The translations under genes were made by a program, and so were the position numbers. The notes beneath the pieces are model-generated. The model worked only from the letters and a program-made list of their open reading frames with translations, did no database searches and had not been told where the DNA came from. A stretch of 64,000 bases of DNA from Beta vulgaris subsp. vulgaris. Its lineage: Eukaryota; Streptophyta; Magnoliopsida; Caryophyllales; Amaranthaceae. The stretch lies in NCBI RefSeq assembly GCF_026745355.1, contig NC_079205.1, forward strand, positions 46,946,027 to 47,010,026, in the 5' to 3' direction. Of this stretch, positions 57,628-64,000 are shown piece after piece. The stretch's first letter is position 1, and the number at the start of each line of letters is the position of its first letter.

Positions 57628-58437
57628 TACAGCCATAGACTTTGTCTCACCACTCACATGTTCCTTCACACCCACCTCCTTTTTCTTGCCAGGATCTTCT
57701 ACATGATTGTGATTGTTGGGGATTATGCCTTGACTTAGGAGCCCAAACTTGTCCGGGTTTTGTTTTTGCCAAAGCTAGCTCATATATATTCCTCCTACAA
57801 TCCTCTGCTATGTGTCCAATTCCCTTATAGTCTCCAAAGATCAATGGTTTGCATTCATATTGAACAACTTGGATCATTTTTTCCCCTTTTCAGTCTTCAA
57901 GCTTACTAAAGTAGGGAAAACTTGATCCACATGAACCTCCACAAGTACTCTTGCATACTCTATTATATCCTTCTGTGTTGTTTGCCAATCTGTTCTTAAT
58001 GGTTTTCCAACTAAGCCAGCTATTTTATTCAAAGCATTTATCCCCTAGTATTAAGAGGTATCCCTGGAAGTTTAATCCAAGTAGGTACAACCTTCACTGT
58101 TTTTGCCATAAGGTCTAAATCAGGAGACCAAGGCTTCATGATAACAGGCTTATCATCAAACATAATCTATCCTAAATCTAGAGCATTAGATTTGCCCTCC
58201 ACGGTCCTGAATCTTACTATAAAGACGCCATTAGCATTCATTACAACTCGTTTTATGCCATGTCTTCCCCATACTCTCCCAATAAAGCCATTTACGATCC
58301 TATATGGAGGTTTAATGCCTAGCACATAGCAAATAATTGATGAATTCCAAAAAAGCTATCTCAGGCTGGACATCCTCCTCAGTTATACTCACTTCCTCAC
58401 CATTAGCATTTCCCTCATCAACTACTTGATTCGCAGC

Positions 58438-59268
58438 TTGATATGGATGCAAAGGCATTGGTTAACCATGAGCCTATTGACTTGACCATGGAGACTTTAG
58501 GGTTCCAAAACAAGAACAAGAACCAAGTCTTGGCTTGTGTGCTAACATGGAAGCTGGAGGAAGAGGAATCCTAATCCATTTAGGATTACTCATGGCGTGG
58601 GGAAAGGAAGTAAAGAGGAGTCCTACTCTGATTAGGATTACTCCTAGCTTGCTACATAGAATCCTAGTAGAATTAGGATTGCTATGTTTATCTTTATTGT
58701 TTTATGTTTAAGTAGTTAAAAAGATAGAGTTGTTAAAAAGATAAACATGTGACTTGTACATGTTATCTTTAGGAGTCTAAGTAGGAGTCCAAAATAAAGT
58801 AGGAGTAGGATAAAGTTATATTTTCCTAGTTGAATTAGCCTAGCTTGTACCCTATATAAAGGGGACGAATTCCTTCAATAAACTTAGAGTATTTTGAGTT
58901 ATTTTCTTTCTTCTTTAATTGTGTGCTTGTATGCTTGCAATTGAAAACCATTAATTATTCTTCAGGGGTGTTGAATACTTAGTGTTAAACAACTTAATTT
59001 CAGGAGTGATTTTAAGGGTGTTTAAAGTCTTTAATCAAGGTTCAGGAGTGTTCTTGATTAAATTCATATCTTGGTTCGAGTTTCTCATAAGTTGTTCGAA
59101 ATCTTGGAAGTAAAACTTAGATTATTAGCTTTCAAAGTTCAATAATCATATCACAGCTACATATTAATCAATACCTTCCTCTCTAATTGTTTCAAACTTA
59201 GATCTCCAATTCTTACTAGGAATAGTATTACTCGCTAAGTTTTGCATAGGGTGAGGGAAGGGGTTCAC
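58438..59268 (+). mobile_element. LTR-like insertion in LINE ORF1
   Basis: About 830 bp separate two parts of LINE ORF1. On the plus strand there is a TATA box (CTATATAAAGG, near 58850-58860) followed by an AATAAA-like signal near 58878, as in an LTR. Repeats of TTAGGATT/AATCCTA lie at 58570-58685. The first 130 bases contain an open frame (58443-58574) listed separately. I could not find a duplication that fixes its ends. Confidence 0.55.
58443..58574 (+). other. 43-codon open frame in the LINE insertion, unrecognised
   Basis: The frame begins MDAKALVNHEPIDLTMETLG and ends in a Glu-rich tail before TAA. Its amino-acid make-up is protein-like. It may be the C-terminus of a protein carried by the inserted element, continuing from before the insertion edge, or chance. 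Confidence 0.3.
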
Positions 59269-59639
59269 CTAATTCAGACCAGATTGATGCAGAGGAGTGT
59301 GAATTGACGCTATCCAGTTTGAAACCTGATTCCTCGCAGATTCAAAATGAGCACGATCCATCACCGAAGCATGCATATCAGTAGAAGCATTCGAGCCTTC
59401 ATCATCATCATCTTCCTCAGAATTCCAGCTCAGAGCTGTAACCTCATTAATTTCATTAACATTCCTTTTCTTCTTTGCACCATCAGATTGGAGATTCTTT
59501 ACTAGCCTCATAGGTTGCTTTGATTTTTGTCCACCATTTCCTTTTTTCGATCCTTTTGCCATAGCTTCAGCAAAAACTTTCAAAAATGATAAAGAGTAAT
59601 CACTGGAACAGTGATTCTAGAGAGGGAGAGAATCAAACT

Positions 59640-62330
59640 TTCAAAGACATTAAGGTTAATATACTTAACTTGGTTTATCTTAAATGCAAAGCAAATAGAT
59701 GATTAACAATGGATTTTCTTTTGCATATATATGAAATAATTCAATCCCTTGATCATTTCCATTCCCATAATGGGTAAATATACAAATGATACAACCTACA
59801 ATTAAGGTTATAAAATCGTTAATCAATGATACAAAACACACTATCATAAGATAGCTAAGTTATTGAGAAACTCTATCAAATACAAGAATATATACACAAT
59901 ATTATTCTAGTAATCTAATAAACCCCCGCAGTCGAAGCGGGAGGTTGACGAACATTGAGACTGTCCAAAAATCCTCAAAAAAGACTAAATGAAGACCTTT
60001 AGTGCAAATATCGGCAATCTGATGACGGGAAGGGACATGTAATACACGAACTTGGCCGTGGGTGACCTTTTCGCACACAAAGTGAATATCCATCTCAATG
60101 TGCTTAGTCTGTTGATGTTGATCTGGATTCAATGAGAGATAGATGGCACTCACATTGCCATAGTAAACCAAAGTAGCTTTGCGTATGGGAGAATGAAGCT
60201 CCGGCGAAGGATTTTGTAACCAACATGATTCATGAACCACATTTGCCACCCCACGCTACTCGACCTCAGCACTATATCGAGATAAGGTGGGATGACGTTT
60301 AGCGGACCACGTGAGTAAGTTATCACTAAGAAACACACAATAGTTAGAGGTAGAATGATGGGTGTTTAGACAACCACCCTAATCAGCATAAGTGTAGGAT
60401 ATGAGAGTGTGGACAGAAGAAGGATATAAGTGGAGACCATGATCCAAAGTACCCTTAGCATAGCATAGAATACGATTGAGAGCATGCATATGAATGTCCT
60501 GAGGGTCATGCATAAATAAGCATACCTGTTGGATAACATAAAAAATATACGACCTGGTGAAAGTAAGATACTGAAGAACCCTAGCAAGGCTGTGATAATG
60601 AGAAGGATCCTCATATGGTGGGATAGAATCAACCCTTAGCTTGGGTTTAGTGTCAACAAGAGTAGGAGAGGGCTTACAAGAATACATACCAACCCGTTCA
60701 ATAATTTCAGTTGCATACTTTTCTGAATAAGAACAAACCGCTTGCATATCGTGTAACAACAGTACCCAAAAAAATAGCTCAAGGGGATCAAGTCTTTCAT
60801 AGAAAACTTGCAAAGAGCATGAGGCGAACCAGTTAAAATAATATCATCCACATATGTCAAAAGGTCTGCAGTTTCAGAGCCTTTATGATAAATAAATAGA
60901 GAATGATCAAAAGTACTGTGACAGAAATCCGAAGAGGAAACATAATCAGCAAAGCGTTGGTACCATGCCCGAGGAGCCTGTTGATGACCATAAATAGACT
61001 TTTTCGACAAGCGAACATGATTAGGTTGGTCGGGGTCACGGTAGCCTAACGGTTGATGCATATACATTGTCTCCTGGAGATGACCCTGTAAAAAAGCATA
61101 TTTTACATCGAGTTGATGAATGAACAAGATTTAGATAGAGCTAAACTGAGAAATATTCGAATAGTAGTCGGTTTGACAATCGGGCTAAAAGTGGCGCCAC
61201 AATCAACTCCAACATGTTGCTATGTCTTGCTATCACCTACAAGACCAGCCTTATGAAGCTCAAAAGAGCCATAAGAGTTTTCTTTATGAGCAAAAATTCA
61301 CATTGAACGAATAATATTAGTTTTAGATGGATGAGGTACTAATTCCCGCGTATTATTTTAATGATAGCGTGATATTCATCATTCATGGCCTGTTTCCGAT
61401 TCTGATCACGAGGGGTTGACATGAGATTTTTTGGAAAAAGCGATTTAGATACTGAGGTGTGAAGGGTGAATAACTTTTTGGGTCTGAAAACACCCCTTTG
61501 GCTGCGGGTGATTGGACCATAGGGAAAATGGGGGATTTGTGGTGCTTGGGCCAGAAAGGAGACTCGTAACAGGCCCAGAAGGAGCTCGACCAAGCACGTG
61601 AGGAGTAGAAGGAAGATAGAGTGGGGACGATGATCTTGGGGCACTAGGGGAGTAAACGGGCCCAAGAGAGGGTGAACCATACGCGATATTGGGATGGGGG
61701 TGCTGACTCGGATTTGGGCCTGGGAAAGACACGGGGCCAGCAACATTGGAAGGGGAGGTGTGCTAGGGTTGGATTATGAGCGGTAAGAGATGGGCCTTTT
61801 GTGTGTTGCTAGAATTGATGGAGTGAAGATGAAGAAATTCCAGAATCCAAAAACTCATAAGTGGAAGTAAGGTGATGCAAATTAACAAAAGGGAATTGAT
61901 TCTCATAACAATTAAAATGGCGGCAAATAATAATTTTTCGGGATGAGAGATCAAAACATTTATAACCACGATGGTTTAGAGGGAATCACAAAAAGACACA
62001 AGGAGTGGAACAAGCTTGAAGCTTGTGAATAGTGGTAGAAGAGTAGAACGGATGACATAGGCACCCAAAAACCCGAAGACGAGAGTAGGAGAGAGGTTTG
62101 TGATAAAGAATGTGAAGGGGAGATTAGTAACTCAATTGTTTGTTTTGAAGTATGTTAAGAAGATAGGTAGCCATTTGTAAGGTGTGCGGAAGCATGAGCT
62201 AACAAGGCACGAACAATTTGCTAATAGTGCGTATTTTGCACTCAGCTTTGCCATTTTGAAAAGAAGTGTGAGGACATGATAAACGAAAAGAAATGCCATT
62301 TCCTAAAAAATCTGATTTTTCCTTATATCT
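59640..62330 (-). mobile_element. Ty1/copia retrotransposon F, 3' part
   Basis: Integrase, reverse transcriptase and RNase H remains read leftward from about 62310 to 59902. A purine-rich stretch (CTGCGGGGGTTTAT, near 59920-59935) marks the start of a probable 3' LTR of about 260 bp (about 59660-59920). The 5' half is missing; at about 62330 the sequence switches to the env-like region on the other strand. No duplication was found. Confidence 0.8.
59902..62310 (-). pseudogene. copia pol F, heavily decayed
   Basis: From the right: the integrase end (GNGISFRLSCPHTSFQNG near 62260; NHRGYKCFDLSSRKIIICRH near 61940), a Pro/Ser-rich linker (61339-61746), reverse transcriptase ([52 protein letters not shown]; 60636-61127) and RNase H (YSRYSAEV-like part near 60270, KATLVYYGNVSAIYLS near 60160, RHQIADICTKGLH). 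The RNase H YCDN motif reads YYGN, losing an acidic residue. Many stops and shifts. Confidence 0.88.
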
Positions 62331-62554
62331 CTCAAGTTAGTTGAAGATATTTTTTTTGAGATTTTTTAAACACGTGTAAATACACGGTTTTATGTTATTC
62401 TTTCCTTAAATCAAAACAAATTTTTTTCCTTCCTTCTCATAAAATCGAAAATTACTCCACAAAACATGACTACCAAAACACTCATCACTCTCTCTCCTCC
62501 CACAAAGCCGAAAAACCCTCACCTTCATCCTCTAAAATTGAATCACCAACACCC

Positions 62555-64000
62555 ATGGATATTTCTCCCAATTCTTCATCAAGAATTCTAAGGAAAAGGA
62601 AGAAACAAGAAGAATCAGTTGAAATGGAGGTTGAAGAAGCTCATGCAACTAGTGAGGGGGAATCAGATGTTCCCGAGAGAGGAACAACTCGGGTTGTTCG
62701 AAAAAATTCCACGGCAACTAGGTATGTGCATGGACTTTTTATTGATGTTTCTTGGTGCAAAAGAGTAAACTTTCGTCAATTACTTAATATGATTAAGTTT
62801 CAAGGTTGGGAAAATCTTTTTGTGAAATGTTATGGAAATAGTTTGATTCCTAAATTGATGGACGAATTTTGTGAAAACTTTTCCATGGATGAAGAAGGAA
62901 ATTGTTCCACCTTGGTGAAAGGAACTCAAATTGATTTTAATGCTAAAAGTTTGGGTAAACTGCTTGGTGTTCCCGTGAGAGGAACAGATGTTTATTTCAA
63001 GAAACAACGTGGCTCATATCCATTTTCGGACATTTCCTTTGATCAATTGATTATTAAGTATGGTGGTCAAAAGGGAAAAACGTTTCTTGATCACAATCTT
63101 CTTTCCCCTTATCACAAAATTTTGTTTCACATCCTCAAGAAAGCTTTGTTGCCTCGTCTTTCCAAACGTGCTCAAGTTAGCATGTTGGATTTAATTTACA
63201 TTCATTGTCTTGCTTCTCACAAACACATAAACTTTCCTTCATTAATGATTCAACATTTGAGTCATTGCATTGAAAATGGATTTGTTGTTGGCTATGGAGC
63301 CTTAGTAACCGAAATTCTAATTAAGTTTAAAGTGAAAATTTCGGGAACTCAGTCCATAAGAGTGTCCACGGGAAATATGTTGAATGTGCGTGCCTTGAAT
63401 AACTTAAATGTTTGTGTTGTGAATGGAGAAGTTATTAAGGGGTGCTAATCTTGATGATGATGAGGATGATGATGATGTGGATGATGAAGTGGAAGAAGAA
63501 GAAGAAGAAGAAAAAGAAGTTGAAGAGAAGAAAATCGAAAAAGACAAAGAAAAGAAAAATCAAAAAGAAAAGAAAATTGAAAAAGAAAAAGAAGAAACTA
63601 AGAAGAAAGGGAAGAAGATGGTTGATGGGGTGGTGAAACCGGTTATGAAGAGCACTAGAGCTAGTCAAAGGGTTCAAAATATGAAAGTGCTTAATTTTCC
63701 TATACTTGATGCCGAAGAAAGTTGTGAGGAAGATGAAGTAAAGGTGATTGATAGGGAAGATTATGAATCTAACCTACCTCCTTCTAGGGAACCGACTCCT
63801 GTTCCCATGGAAACCAATCCTCCTTTTCCTCCATCTCCACAAAAACTGCCTCACCCTCTACCCTAGCACCACAAGATGATACTACCCTCCCTCTACCACA
63901 AAACCCTCCTGTTCTGTTCCTAAAGCTAAGGAAACAGTTGGTGTTCCCATTCTAGAGGAACAACCTGCTGTTCCCAAACCTCAGGAACAAACCGCAAACC
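62555..64000 (+). pseudogene. second SIRE-type envelope-like gene, partial
   Basis: The ATG at 62555 (MDISPNSSSRILRKRKKQEE) follows an untranslated stretch from about 62330. The 297-residue frame holds a plant transposon protein domain: MDEFCENFSMDEEGNCSTLV, KGTQIDFNAKSLGKLLGVP and MLDLIYIHCLASHKHINFPS parallel the env-like domain of element E. At about 63440 one extra G shifts the frame. It continues as an Asp/Glu-rich then Lys/Glu-rich run (63450-63620), a Lys/Arg region (MKSTRASQRVQNMKV) and a Pro-rich stretch, with another shift near 63870, and leaves the window. The gene belongs to a SIRE-type element whose pol is absent on the left and whose 3' LTR would lie beyond 64000. Confidence 0.8.

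Larger units (their letters stand above)
57633..59583 (-). pseudogene. LINE ORF1 (DUF4283 and CCHC zinc knuckle), interrupted
   Basis: The start is MKVFAEAMAKGSKKGNGG (59583; a second ATG at 59562), with a basic then acidic N-terminus. After the insertion at about 58438-59268 the minus strand gives the DUF4283 domain in shifting frames (NANGVFIVRFRTVEGKSNA, FDDKPVIMKPWSPDLDLMA, TWIKLPGIPLN) and a zinc knuckle region (CKPLIFGDYKGIGHIAEDC, near 57790-57850). It continues across element E to a stop at 46356 (DQVIEALETEDQSNGAG). ORF1 proteins of plant L1 elements bind RNA. Several frameshifts are present. Confidence 0.85.
42060..59640 (-). mobile_element. plant L1-like LINE split by three insertions
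   Basis: ORF1 starts at 59562-59583 and ORF2 runs to 42060, where the Tekay-like LTR cuts it. The element's own sequence totals about 4.4 kb in four pieces: 59269-59640, 57633-58437, 45987-46544 and 42060-44618. Insertions are an 830-bp LTR-like segment, the SIRE-type element E (flanked by TACAG) and a solo LTR (flanked by ACCTG). Across element E the ORF1 frame joins exactly once one TACAG is removed. The 5' boundary near 59640 is approximate and the 3' end is missing. Confidence 0.88.

Noticed and set aside
63435..63677. Minus-strand Phe-rich frame resembling a membrane protein
   Set aside because: Complement of the Lys/Glu-rich run of the env-like gene.

Overview
This is a stretch of repeat-rich plant nuclear DNA, almost certainly from a dicot. 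No clearly intact host gene is visible. Nearly everything identifiable is a transposable element or a fragment of one, and many elements sit inside others. The plant origin rests on lineage-specific elements: a SIRE-type Ty1/copia element with an envelope-like gene, a CACTA element with TNP2-type and En/Spm-type transposases, a plant L1-like LINE, a Tekay-like LTR, Stowaway and Harbinger-like MITEs, and captured exons of plant gene families. I cannot name the species.

Layout. 1-2793: 5' part of copia element A (minus strand). 2794-5737: non-coding DNA with foldback repeats. 5738-16606: copia element B (minus), flanked by a 5-bp GAGGG duplication; its 3' LTR carries two head-to-tail Harbinger-like elements, its 5' LTR a third MITE, and its pol region a Stowaway MITE. 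17139-33376: copia element C (minus, short LTRs), split in gag by an 11.2-kb CACTA transposon (20945-32152) flanked by AAT. The CACTA carries both transposase genes and two pieces of captured host genes: a sugar-transporter fragment that keeps an intron, and one exon of a DUF21/CNNM-type protein with its splice sites. 33382-36814: AT-rich DNA with two long-inverted-repeat elements, one holding five tandem hairpin repeats, and an unrecognised acidic reading frame. 36815-39375: copia element D (plus), a complete LTR element that keeps gag but has no visible pol, flanked by ATATA. 39502-42059: a Tekay-like LTR without an internal region.

42060-59640 is one LINE (minus strand) broken by three later insertions: a solo LTR (44624-45981, flanked by ACCTG), the 11-kb SIRE-type copia element E (46550-57627, flanked by TACAG), and a third insertion at about 58438-59268. 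59640-62330 is the 3' part of copia element F (minus). The window ends inside a second envelope-like gene on the plus strand (62555 onward).

The nesting gives a relative order of events. The LINE is older than elements E and the solo LTR. Copia C is older than the CACTA. Copia B is older than its four MITEs. Most coding regions carry frameshifts and stops and are not functional as they stand. The most interesting points are the gene capture by the CACTA, the tandem Harbinger-like pair sharing target sites, a 60-codon coding relic inside a MITE, the gag-only copia element D and the tandem hairpin array.
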